Below are positions 1 to 7,672 of a stretch of DNA of 19,420 nt, piece after piece. The DNA lies in contig QIDY01000106.1 in assembly GCA_003228495.1 (NCBI GenBank), positions 1-19,420 on the forward strand. Reading direction: 5' to 3'. Position 1 is the first letter of the stretch, and every line of letters starts with the position of its first letter. A model generated the notes under the pieces. That model had not been told where the DNA came from and made no database searches. It saw only the letters and a program-made list of their open reading frames with translations. The translations under genes and the position numbers were made by a program. The stretch is from Nitrospirota bacterium (GTDB lineage: Bacteria; Nitrospirota; Nitrospiria; Nitrospirales; UBA8639).

Positions 1-13
1 CAAAAGGGGCTCG

Positions 14-37
14 GTTGCCGGGCCGAAACCCGGCAAC
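14..37. other. Strong hairpin, possible operon-end structure
   Basis: A 9-bp perfect GC-rich stem (14-22 with 29-37) closes a 6-base loop. It lies about 220 bases past the stop of the minus-strand lipoprotein gene. Neither side has a clean T-run (the minus strand continues with CCCCTTTTG), so it is at best a weak terminator for the minus-strand operon or for a gene left of the window. I see no gene in the rest of 1-254. Confidence 0.35.
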
Positions 38-254
38 ACAGAAAATCACGGTGAAACGGGAGTTTGGTAAAACAAGGAGCAATTCATTCACCGACCAACG
101 CTTCTCAACTGGAAAATCGCAAGATCCATTTCCAATAAAACTAGATATTGCTATGAGGCCAGAACCACAAATTCTGTTTGATCCGGCTTATGCTATCTGA
201 ATTTCGAAGTAATCGCACACGAAAGATCTTGCTGAAGGAAAAGTCTGTTCCCTT

Positions 255-686
255 CTATTCCCAGCCAATGGACTCATAGCCGCGTTCATTAAGGCAGCGG
301 TTCACAAAAGCTTTGTATGTCGGAGTGGGTTGAGTGGTTTGAAAAAGTCCACGAAGCAACCCTATTGTGGCCCCCACGGCTGCACCAATGGCGGCTCCGG
401 AGCCAGCTGCTCCTCTGATTGCTCCTCCCACTGCACCTGTGGCGCCTCCCGCTCCAGCTCCGATAGCGGTATTCCCGGCAACGGTTGCGGTGTCATTGTC
501 CGGCACATAGTCCTCTGCCAGCTGCTGACATTCTTCAATGTCGCCATCCGCTTGATCCTGTCCTACCTGCTTGAGATGAGAGTTAGGGTACAAGATTGGG
601 CGCGGCCCGGCGCATCCGCTTGAAAAGATGAACAGGCTTATTATGGATATCGCCAAGAGGTGGTGTGAAGATGGGAGAGGCAACAA
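255..686 (-). CDS. Glycine-zipper lipoprotein, small (143 aa)
   Basis: This is a predicted exported lipoprotein with a glycine-zipper segment. Residues 10-24 are hydrophobic and end at SSGC, making Cys25 the likely lipidation site; Ser at -3 is less usual than Leu. Residues about 71-115 are a run of Gly/Ala with glycines spaced by three (GAGAGGATGAVGGAIRG...), the pattern of glycine-zipper membrane-associating proteins. The C-terminal part carries a Cys (CLNERGY) seen in related small lipoproteins. The start is TTG: an AAGGAG lies 7 bases upstream and there is no ATG nearby. The gene follows the short-chain dehydrogenase by 36 bp on the same strand, so the two are probably cotranscribed. The envelope location is a confident inference; the function is unknown. 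Confidence 0.75.
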   Translation of the reverse strand: MLPLPSSHHLLAISIISLFIFSSGCAGPRPILYPNSHLKQVGQDQADGDIEECQQLAEDYVPDNDTATVAGNTAIGAGAGGATGAVGGAIRGAAGSGAAIGAAVGATIGLLRGLFQTTQPTPTYKAFVNRCLNERGYESIGWE

Positions 687-722
687 TGGGGTTCTCCTTG
701 TTTATCGTGCATTATATGGTGT

Positions 723-1511
723 TTAGCCGGGAGGCGGTGGTTTGACGAATTTGCCTGCCAAGGCTATGAGGACTTTCCGGGGAACGATTTTACTTGTCCA
801 TAAAGCCAGGCGACCTTGCCAACCTATTGTGACCAGAGTGCGTTTGGATTTAAGGGCTTGTAAAGAGTTTTCAACAACTTGTTTCGCCGATTGCGCAAAG
901 AAGACCTGCTTTGGCTGGTGTCCAGCAGACCGATGGAAATCTGTGTGGGTAAAGCCTGGGCAGCAGACTTGTATCGTGACCCCTTGGTTTTGGGTTTCTC
1001 GTGCGAGTCCTTTCGAGAAGGCAATCAAGAAGGTCTTGGTCGCGGCGTATTCGGTCATGTATGGAATTGGAAAGAATCCGGCAGCCGAGGCCACAGTAAT
1101 ACTTGCCCCTTGTTTTCGAGCCAACATGTCCGGCAGAAATAACCTGGTGCTTTCCACAATGGTATGGATATGTAGCTGGAGCATGTCCCGAATTTTTGCC
1201 AGCGGCATGTCCGCAAAATCTCCGTATAGGCCAAAGCCTGCATTATTGATGAGTAGGGAGACCTGTGGTCTGTACGAACGAGCGACATCATAGAGCCTTG
1301 CTGCTGCCTGTGGCTGGGTGAGATCAAACGATTCGGTCCAGATGTCTCTCTGATAGACACGATGTAGGTTTTGGCTCAATGTCTCAAGGCGCGTGTTATC
1401 CCGCGCAACCAATAAGAGGTCATAGCCTTGGCTTGCAAGTGCTCGAGCATATTCGGCTCCGATACCCTTTGAGGCCCCCGTGATGACGGCGAATGGTCGC
1501 GTCTGATCCAT
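723..1511 (-). CDS. Short-chain dehydrogenase/reductase (DltE/COG0300-like)
   Basis: This is a cytosolic NAD(P)-dependent oxidoreductase of the classical SDR fold, 262 aa, a normal length. The cofactor motif TGASKGIG is at 11-18, NNAG at 89-92, catalytic Ser142, and YAATK with Tyr155 and Lys159. The arrangement NNAGFGLYGDF and the tail after CCPGFTHTDF resemble the DltE-like group (COG0300), whose substrates are mostly unknown. The fourth member of the catalytic tetrad, normally Asn in the helix after NNAG, appears to be His114 (LQLHIHT). The ATG start has only a weak purine stretch (AAAGAGAA) upstream. It is the first gene of a two-gene minus-strand unit with the lipoprotein. The substrate cannot be named from sequence. 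Confidence 0.88.
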   Translation of the reverse strand: MDQTRPFAVITGASKGIGAEYARALASQGYDLLLVARDNTRLETLSQNLHRVYQRDIWTESFDLTQPQAAARLYDVARSYRPQVSLLINNAGFGLYGDFADMPLAKIRDMLQLHIHTIVESTRLFLPDMLARKQGASITVASAAGFFPIPYMTEYAATKTFLIAFSKGLARETQNQGVTIQVCCPGFTHTDFHRSAGHQPKQVFFAQSAKQVVENSLQALKSKRTLVTIGWQGRLALWTSKIVPRKVLIALAGKFVKPPPPG

Positions 1512-1592
1512 TTCTCTTTTCTGCCCTCACTCCCTATCTCAGCCTACACGGTGTTTCAATCGTAAGGTAACTTAGGTTAGAAGTAAGCGAAG

Positions 1593-1632
1593 AGGCATAC
1601 TCAGTACAACACTTTTTGTTTTTCGTATGCCT
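1593..1632. repeat. 8-bp inverted repeat with T-rich spacer
   Basis: AGGCATAC (1593-1600) and GTATGCCT (1625-1632) form a perfect 8-bp inverted repeat around a 24-base T-rich spacer. It lies in the 268-bp region between the divergent dehydrogenase and the cassette start. It could be an operator or a hairpin; nothing else supports a specific role. Confidence 0.4.
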
Positions 1633-1715
1633 AGAATACCAATAGCCTGAAAATATTAAGAAATTGTTTGGGCATGCCGAAAACTCTCTCATAAACATGT
1701 CAGATGCGCATTATC

Positions 1716-1747
1716 TGTGCGTAGGATACCAGACATTGTGCGTAGAA
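1716..1747 (+). promoter_or_regulatory. Candidate operator: two direct repeats 21 bp apart
   Basis: TGTGCGTAGGA (1716-1726) and TGTGCGTAGAA (1737-1747) are near-identical and start 21 bp apart, two helical turns. CAGAT/ATCTG (1701-1705 and 1713-1717) forms an overlapping inverted repeat. The site lies just before the preferred start (1780) of the first cassette gene. Regulator binding is inferred. The same bases would be coding if translation began at the GTG at 1717. Confidence 0.3.
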
Positions 1748-1779
1748 GAATCTCATGTGCCCTGGAGGATATGATCGAT

Positions 1780-2649
1780 ATGTCTGAGTCGAGTGTTTCC
1801 GAGTCGGCGACGGGTGTGTTGGAAATCGTCGAGACCGATAATCCATCCTTAGCGCTACCCCAATCTGGAAGGTTGGAACAGGCGTTAGCTGCCATAGAAG
1901 AACAGGCCGGGGATCTGGTGAAAACGACGAAACAGGTGATGGCGTCGTTTAAAAAGATAAAAGATGCTGCGAAGGTGGGCGACCTTGGCAAGCTTCGCAA
2001 ACTCCTTGAGGAAGGTAAATCAGCGACGTTGGGCTTGGGATGTGATTTTGTGAAGACCCAAGAACGGCTCAATTTTGATGAAGCCAGCTATCTTTCCGGA
2101 GAAGACTTTCGTCAGGAACTTCTGACTACTGCCCAACAAATGGGCGTGAATCTCTATGAACATGATGGGTATTTATTTTCCTATCCCGTTCTTTTGAAAA
2201 TTTTACATAAAGAACGGGCCGTGTCCATTGACCGTATGCGGGAAAGTCGGTTGCGTCCATCGGTGCTCGTCAAACGGCTGAAGGACGTGCAAAACAAACC
2301 CTTGCGGTTTAAGCCGAACGCCTTTTTGGAAATGCTGTATACCGCCTATTCCATTGTCGTGGCAGGTCGCGGGAAGCATTTGATTGGGAAAGGGACGGTC
2401 ATCCCTCTTTTGGAGCTGTATCAATTGCTGACGTTATTGCCGTGGCAAGCTAGTGAATATACGAGGCAAGAGTTTGGTCGTGATGTGTATTTGCTGGATA
2501 AAAGTGGAACGATTACGACGAAAAATATTCATCGTGCAAATTTTCATGCGAGCACGGGTGTGCGCGATGTTTCTAAAACGTTGACGGTGATTGCGCAGGG
2601 AGGACGAGAAAAAACCTATTACGGAATTTCCTTTGTCAAAACGGGATAA
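1780..2649 (+). CDS. Uncharacterised protein, first gene of ATPase cassette
   Basis: I do not recognise the family. The 289-aa product is soluble, with no signal peptide or membrane segment. Residues 30-85 are charged and heptad-like (probable coiled coil). About 105-175 is mixed alpha/beta with a winged-helix flavour (YPVLLKILHKERAVSIDRM... SVLVKRLKDV), followed by a helical LLELYQLLTLLPWQASEYTRQEFGRDVYLLD block near 210-240. It precedes two large paralogous ATPases by 82 bp on the same strand and probably shares their transcript, so an adaptor or nucleic-acid-binding role is plausible but inferred. ATG 1780 is preferred because GGAGG sits 11 bases upstream; ATG 1771 is too close to it, and the in-frame GTG at 1717 has no clear ribosome site. 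Confidence 0.82.
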   Translation: MSESSVSESATGVLEIVETDNPSLALPQSGRLEQALAAIEEQAGDLVKTTKQVMASFKKIKDAAKVGDLGKLRKLLEEGKSATLGLGCDFVKTQERLNFDEASYLSGEDFRQELLTTAQQMGVNLYEHDGYLFSYPVLLKILHKERAVSIDRMRESRLRPSVLVKRLKDVQNKPLRFKPNAFLEMLYTAYSIVVAGRGKHLIGKGTVIPLLELYQLLTLLPWQASEYTRQEFGRDVYLLDKSGTITTKNIHRANFHASTGVRDVSKTLTVIAQGGREKTYYGISFVKTG

Positions 2650-2659
2650 CCACGCGAAG

Positions 2660-2695
2660 CTTGTCATTTAAGTTTCCCTAGGGGGAGCCGACAAG
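2660..2695 (+). other. Intercistronic hairpin
   Basis: CTTGTC (2660-2665) pairs with GACAAG (2690-2695), and an inner CCC-TA-GGG palindrome lies inside. It sits between the first and second cassette genes, with no T-run after it. It is more likely an mRNA stability or processing element than a terminator. Confidence 0.4.
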
Positions 2696-2731
2696 ACGAA
2701 GCAGAGTAAAAGGATATTGAAGGGAAGTATT

Positions 2732-5008
2732 ATGTCACCACAGGAATGGTTGAAAGTTCTCAAAACTGCCTATCTCCAAGGGTTTATTCGCCGAGGAGGA
2801 TCGGCGGTGAAGTTTGCCGTAGTTGAGGAGGCGCGGGACACCAAGGCTGTGGTTTCAGGAGTCGGGGAATTGGCCAGGGAGGAAGGCTTTGTCACCATTG
2901 AGGCCGATTCTCGACAGACCAAAGTTCAACTTATCGACTTGTTGTTTCAGGACATGGCCAAGCACATTGATTGGGAGGCCCTGGCTTTTGCGTTTGTTAA
3001 AAAATTGTTTCAGGACAATGACCATCGAATTCCGGAACGACGCGAGGAATGTAGTTGGTCGGCTTTAGCGTCCCTCAATCATTGTGATGAAGCGACAATT
3101 CAACGGGATGTGAATTCCTGGTTAGAAGGTAGTTTGTTTCAAGATTTCCAGATGTGTCGGGAATTTCGTTTGGCGATGATTCAGCTTTGCTTGGCTCAGA
3201 TGGATGAGTCAGGGCGTCAATCCAAAGAAGCCGGAGACATTCAATCTTGGCTGCGCGGAGAGTTGCGACAAATGGCTGCTCTCAAAAAAATGCTCATTTT
3301 CCAAAAAGTTACACGCAGCAATGCCAGGGATTTGATTGCCTCTTTTGCGCATTGGGTGCGTCTCACAGGAAAGCCGGGCGTTGTGGTCACGATTGATATT
3401 TCAGCCTTCCTGGCTGGTAAGGGAGCGGGGTCCACATCCTTGAGTTATTCGCCATCCGCGGTGATGGATGCCTATGAAATGTTGCGGCAGTTTATCGATG
3501 GTAGTGACGACATGGAGGGATTATTGTTGGTGGTGGTGACACCGAAGACTTTTCTTTCCGACCAACGTCTTGGCCTGAATCGATATGAAGCCTTGAAGCT
3601 GCGCATTTGGGATGATGTACGGGATAAATTTCGCCAAAATCCTTTTGCGCCGATGATTCGGTTAACCGAGCAATGGGAACAATTCGAGGACAATCAGGTA
3701 ATGGCGCGAGTGGGAAGTCGGAAAAATGATGTCCAGCATCAACGGGTAATCGAGTCTCTCCGGGCGGGGGTGCCAAGTCCTGGGGCTGTAAAGGCCTTGG
3801 GGTGTCCTCAGCCGACGGTGAAATCCAAATTTCAGCAGATGTTGCAGGACGCGCAGGATAGCATCCACAAAGGGTGGACGACCAAAGGGATGTTAGTGGA
3901 AGGCGGGTTTGGTACAGGTAAATCGCATTTACTGGAATCGCTCAGGCATATGGCTTTGGAGGCCCGGTTTGTTTGTAGCAAGGTCGTGATTAGTAAAGAA
4001 ACGCCGTTGTATAGCCCTGCGTTGATGTTCCGTGCCGCCGTGTGCGCGGCCGATATTCCTCAAAAACGTGGAGATGCTTTGGCCGAGGTGGCGGCCGATT
4101 TGAATTTCAAGAGCCCTCAATATGCAGATTTCTATGAATGGGTGCACCGCCAAGGTGGGGAAATTGACGGACGGTTTGCAGCCACATTATTTCTGTACGA
4201 ACGAATGGTGAATGATCCGGAATTGAGTCATCGAATGATTCGTTTCTGGGCGGGTGATCCACTGACGGATGCCGAAATCAAACGGTATCTCAAGTCTTGT
4301 GATGACCATGCGTCATATCGCTTTGATCGCGTCTCGCCTATGGAAATGGCATTACAGCGGTTTAAATTCGTATCACGGCTTATGATTGCCGCTGGGTTTT
4401 CCGGATGGATTTTGTTGATCGATGAAGTGGAAATAATTGGCCGCTATTCCTTTAAGCAACGGGCACAATCGTACGCGGAACTAGCCCGATGGTTAGGGCG
4501 TCTGGAAGCTTCGAGTTTTGCGGATCTTGGGTATAAATCGGGGTTGGCCGCAGTGATGGCTTTGACCGATGACTTCCAAAGCGCCATTTTGGATGAAAAG
4601 GGTGATCGGGAGAAGGTTTCGGAAAAGTTACGGGAAACAGGATCGGAGACGGATTTGGTGCTGGCTCGTCAAGCCGAACAAGGCATGAGATTGATCGAGT
4701 GCGAACGGATTCCCTTGGTGGGTCCGTACGACCAATTGGTTGAAGATATTTATCACAAAATCCGCGCGATTCATGGTGGGGCCTATGGCTGGGATCCTCC
4801 ACAGGTGCCGACGATTGAGCGCCTTTCCAGCACTCGAATGCGTGAATATGTGAAGGGATGGATTACCGAGTGGGACCTCAAGCGATTGGATCCCGCCCGG
4901 CAGGTTGAAATCGAGTTGACGGAGATCAAACAGGATTATTCGGAAGATATTGAGTTGGAAGGTTCACAGGAAGAAGCCTTACAACCTGCTCTGGCGGAAT
5001 CTCCTTAG
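2732..5008 (+). CDS. Large P-loop ATPase, DUF2791 (BrxC/BrxD-like), copy 1
   Basis: This is a 758-aa predicted ATPase. The rear half holds an intact nucleotide site: Walker A GGFGTGKSHL at 391-400 and Walker B WILLIDEVE with Asp564/Glu565. It is followed by GRYSFKQRAQSYAELARWLG and a threonine-rich sensor-like ALTDDF at 610-615. The TRMREYVKGWITEWDL block near 701-716 and the ISKETPLY stretch are features I associate with DUF2791 proteins, the family of BREX BrxC/BrxD ATPases. The front half (1-310) looks like a degenerate repeat of the same fold, with GGSAVKF at 22-28 where a P-loop would be and VVVTIDIS at 217-224 as a Walker-B-like strand. ATG 2732 is chosen over the TTG at 2717 because GAAGGG lies 7 bases upstream and it matches the start of the paralogue downstream. 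Biological role unknown; phage defence is an inference from family. Confidence 0.88.
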   Translation: MSPQEWLKVLKTAYLQGFIRRGGSAVKFAVVEEARDTKAVVSGVGELAREEGFVTIEADSRQTKVQLIDLLFQDMAKHIDWEALAFAFVKKLFQDNDHRIPERREECSWSALASLNHCDEATIQRDVNSWLEGSLFQDFQMCREFRLAMIQLCLAQMDESGRQSKEAGDIQSWLRGELRQMAALKKMLIFQKVTRSNARDLIASFAHWVRLTGKPGVVVTIDISAFLAGKGAGSTSLSYSPSAVMDAYEMLRQFIDGSDDMEGLLLVVVTPKTFLSDQRLGLNRYEALKLRIWDDVRDKFRQNPFAPMIRLTEQWEQFEDNQVMARVGSRKNDVQHQRVIESLRAGVPSPGAVKALGCPQPTVKSKFQQMLQDAQDSIHKGWTTKGMLVEGGFGTGKSHLLESLRHMALEARFVCSKVVISKETPLYSPALMFRAAVCAADIPQKRGDALAEVAADLNFKSPQYADFYEWVHRQGGEIDGRFAATLFLYERMVNDPELSHRMIRFWAGDPLTDAEIKRYLKSCDDHASYRFDRVSPMEMALQRFKFVSRLMIAAGFSGWILLIDEVEIIGRYSFKQRAQSYAELARWLGRLEASSFADLGYKSGLAAVMALTDDFQSAILDEKGDREKVSEKLRETGSETDLVLARQAEQGMRLIECERIPLVGPYDQLVEDIYHKIRAIHGGAYGWDPPQVPTIERLSSTRMREYVKGWITEWDLKRLDPARQVEIELTEIKQDYSEDIELEGSQEEALQPALAESP

Positions 5009-5034
5009 TCTTACCATCCATGTCCGATGATTGG

Positions 5035-5065
5035 CTTGAATGGGGCTTCGGCCCGTGCCTTCAAG
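5035..5065 (+). other. Intercistronic hairpin with cUUCGg tetraloop
   Basis: GGGC-TTCG-GCCC (5043-5054) forms a short stem capped by the extra-stable cUUCGg tetraloop. CTTGAA (5035-5040) and TTCAAG (5060-5065) extend it below an asymmetric internal loop. It lies in the 114-bp gap between the two ATPase genes and has no U-run after it, so it probably affects mRNA stability or relative expression. Confidence 0.5.
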
Positions 5066-5122
5066 TCATGAAGAAGTGTTCCAAGCATTCCTAAATTATC
5101 CAAACTTATAAGGATACGCGTT

Positions 5123-7447
5123 ATGGAGTTACAGCCTCAGGAATGGTTTCAGACGATTCGACAAGAATATCTCCAACGATTTGTTGGGCAGGGCGGATCG
5201 TCGGTGAAATTTGTGGTGTCGCCTTCCGATACTGATCGCGCATGGGTAAAGAAACAATTGGTCGCTCTGGCAGAGAAAGAACAATATGCCTGTGTCAGCG
5301 TTGATGCTGAAGAGACAAAGATTCATATGATGGACAAGTTTTTCCATCAAGTGGCGCGCCGGATTCCATGGGATGCGTTGGCTTCACAATTCGTGCGGCG
5401 GTTGCTCCAAGAAAATGGCTATCAGATTCCAGAAGGCAAAGAGGATTTTTGCCTAGCAGGAGTAGCTCGCATGAATGAACGAGCTGAACCATTGTTGCGG
5501 CGGGATTTGAATAGCTGGTTGGAACGGTCAATTTACCGTGATACGCACATGTGTCAAGAATTTCGGATGGCGATGATTCGCCTCTGCTTGGGGCAAATGG
5601 ATTCCGGATCGGACAGTCCGTTTATGACCGAACAGGTGAAAGCCTGGTTATGTGGGGAGTTGCGTCAGATCTCATCGTTAAAAGAGGCTCTTATTTTCCA
5701 GAAAATCGTCCGGACGAATGCTCGATACATGTTTGCGTCGTTATCTCGGTGGTTACGATTGGTTGGCAAAACCGGATTGGTTGTTTCTTTGGATTTGAGC
5801 CGATGTTTAGAAAGTAAAAAACCGACCACTCCCGACGGCTTGTATTATGGCGTCTCGGCGACACTTGATGCGTACGAAATGTTGCGACAATTTATTGATG
5901 GGACGGATGAACTGGAAAGTCTCTTGTTGGTGGTGTCCGTACCTCCGGAATTTTTGACGGATGTACGTCGAGGGCTTAACCGGTATGAAGCGTTGAAACT
6001 GCGAATTTGGGATGAAGTCCGTGATCGGCAATATCAAAATCCATTAGGGGCGTTGATTCGATTGTCCGGTTCTGCCCATGGTCAAGAAAATGTAGAAGGT
6101 TCTGCCGAAGCTGATGAACAGCCGGCCATGGCCAACGGGGATGTGAGCCATCAGCGGGTGATGGAGGCTTTACGATCCGGCGTGCCAAATCAGGATGTCG
6201 TGAAAGTCTTGGGCAGTCATCAGCCTGACCTCGAGGGGAAATTCCGACGACTGCTGCACCAAATGGATAGCCAGGCGTCCAAGGGGATCCCCACGAAAGG
6301 TTTGGTGGTTGAAGGGGGATTTGGAAGTGGGAAATCGCATCTCTTAAAAGGCTTACAGTATATAGCTCTGGAACAAAATTTCGTATGTAGTCCGATCGTG
6401 ATCAGTAAGGAAACACCATTTTATAATGTGGCCACGCTGTTTCGATCAGCCATTAACGATGCCATCGTGCCGGGCAAGCAAGGGGATGCGTTAACTGACG
6501 TGGCGGGAGAATTGAATTTTCAAAGTCCTCAGTATGCCGAATTATATGATTGGGTTCATCGGCATGAAGGGGGATGTGATGCGCGGTTTGCGGCCACGTT
6601 GTATTTGTACGAACGGATGATTAATGATCCTGAACTTAGCCATCGGATGATCCGGTTTTGGGCGGGAGACCCGTTGGCTAATGGCCAACTTAAAAAGTAT
6701 CTCCAGGGATGTTCTCCTGAGAAGCCCTATGACTTTGAAAAAGTAACGGTACAGGAATTGGCCTGGCATCGTTTTCAATTTGTTTCACGATTGATCATGG
6801 CTGCCGGTTACAAGGGCTGGATTCTTCTTATCGACGAAGCGGAAATTATTGGCCGCTATTCCTTCAAGCAACGGACAAAATCCTATGCCGAAGTTGCTCG
6901 ATGGCTAGGGGTCTTGGCGGACGCTGTTTGCCCGGGAATTGCAGGTATCGTTGCGCTGACGGATGATTTTCAAAGTGTCGTGTTGGATGAAAAGCAGGAT
7001 ACACAGAAAATCGAACAGTTGCGTCAAGAAGGGGAAACGGGAGAGGCCGCCACTCTTGCACGAACGGCTCTCCAAGGCATCCGTCTTATCGAAGAAGAGA
7101 GTGAAATGCTCATTCGGCCCTATGGACCCATGGTTGATGCCTTATATGAGCGCCTTCGAGGGTTACATGGCACAGCCTATAGTTGGAGTCCTCCTCCGGT
7201 CTCGGCCGTTGAAAAATTATCCAGTACGCGGATGCGTGAATATGTGAGGGGATGGATTACGGAGTGGGATTTGCGGAGATTATACCCCGACGCGAAGCTG
7301 GACATTGAGATCGTAGATGTGCGCCAATCTTATGAAGAAGATCAAGAGCTGGAGTCTTCTGAAACAGATGAAGTCGGCGTTGTGAACACAACGGAAGTCG
7401 AAGATGTCATGCTTGCCGTGGCTTTGCAAAACCAAGCCCCGGTGTAA
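5123..7447 (+). CDS. Large P-loop ATPase, DUF2791 (BrxC/BrxD-like), copy 2
   Basis: This 774-aa protein is a full-length paralogue of the upstream ATPase; the two align from the first residues (QEW...YLQ.F...GGS.VKF) to the RMREYV.GWITEWDL block. Walker A is GGFGSGKSHL at 398-407 and Walker B is WILLIDEAE with Asp571/Glu572. As in copy 1, the front half has GGSSVKF (24-30) in place of a P-loop. The divergent parts are a linker (about 315-345) rich in Gly, Glu and Ala, and an acidic tail (735-774). ATG 5123 is supported by AAGGA about 9 bases upstream. It follows copy 1 by 114 bp on the same strand. Two diverged ATPases kept side by side suggest a heteromeric complex. No methylase, PglZ-type protein, nuclease or helicase follows, so this is not a recognisable BREX operon. 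Confidence 0.88.
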   Translation: MELQPQEWFQTIRQEYLQRFVGQGGSSVKFVVSPSDTDRAWVKKQLVALAEKEQYACVSVDAEETKIHMMDKFFHQVARRIPWDALASQFVRRLLQENGYQIPEGKEDFCLAGVARMNERAEPLLRRDLNSWLERSIYRDTHMCQEFRMAMIRLCLGQMDSGSDSPFMTEQVKAWLCGELRQISSLKEALIFQKIVRTNARYMFASLSRWLRLVGKTGLVVSLDLSRCLESKKPTTPDGLYYGVSATLDAYEMLRQFIDGTDELESLLLVVSVPPEFLTDVRRGLNRYEALKLRIWDEVRDRQYQNPLGALIRLSGSAHGQENVEGSAEADEQPAMANGDVSHQRVMEALRSGVPNQDVVKVLGSHQPDLEGKFRRLLHQMDSQASKGIPTKGLVVEGGFGSGKSHLLKGLQYIALEQNFVCSPIVISKETPFYNVATLFRSAINDAIVPGKQGDALTDVAGELNFQSPQYAELYDWVHRHEGGCDARFAATLYLYERMINDPELSHRMIRFWAGDPLANGQLKKYLQGCSPEKPYDFEKVTVQELAWHRFQFVSRLIMAAGYKGWILLIDEAEIIGRYSFKQRTKSYAEVARWLGVLADAVCPGIAGIVALTDDFQSVVLDEKQDTQKIEQLRQEGETGEAATLARTALQGIRLIEEESEMLIRPYGPMVDALYERLRGLHGTAYSWSPPPVSAVEKLSSTRMREYVRGWITEWDLRRLYPDAKLDIEIVDVRQSYEEDQELESSETDEVGVVNTTEVEDVMLAVALQNQAPV

Positions 7448-7513
7448 ATATCCATTGAGTAACTTTTGAAAAGATTGCCTTTTGTTGTTGAGTCGAACGT
7501 GCCAGTGGCGAGC

Positions 7514-7672
7514 CTAGTACTCTTCCCTTTTCACTTCAACCTTCTCACTTTTCACTTCAGCTACAACCTCGTCACGATCGCTAATCTCGGACAGGCTCCT
7601 AGCATCGAATTTTCGGCAAAATGATTTGCTCGTTAAATGGAATTTAGCACCATTCTTTATGAATTCCTGCAA
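7514..7672 (-). other. Possible short reading frame (52 aa), overlapping the repeat
   Basis: An open minus-strand frame runs from a TTG at 7672 to a TAG at 7514. Its C-terminal third is charged and regular (DEVVAEVKSEKVEVKREEY), which looks more like protein than random translation. There is no ATG and no strong ribosome site, and the frame includes the 38-bp dispersed repeat. It could be the tail of a degraded gene carried by a repeat element, or chance. I would not call it a gene without homologues. Confidence 0.2.
7563..7600 (-). repeat. Dispersed 38-bp repeat, copy 1
   Basis: Read on the minus strand, this segment matches 16522-16559 at 34 of 38 positions. The first 20 bases are identical (AGGAGCCTGTCCGAGATTAG) and so are the last 7 (AGGTTGT). 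Both copies are intergenic. The match is far longer than chance allows in a window of this size. It is probably a genome-wide repeat family or the end of a small mobile element. Confidence 0.75.

Noticed and set aside
15..200. 61-codon plus-strand frame at the left end
   Set aside because: It starts with TTG inside a strong hairpin, has no ribosome site and no recognisable protein features.
330..623. Plus-strand frame rich in Cys, Ser and Gly
   Set aside because: It is the opposite strand of the glycine-zipper gene; the Gly/Ala codons of the real gene read as Cys/Ser here.
1717..1779. Upstream GTG start for the first cassette gene
   Set aside because: No Shine-Dalgarno sequence is seen before it, the added residues are Arg-rich and atypical, and GGAGG precedes the later ATG. 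It is kept as an alternative.
1780..7447. Calling the cassette a BREX operon
   Set aside because: ATPase family resemblance is not enough; no PglZ, PglX-type methylase, BrxA/B/L or BrxC in classical order is present.
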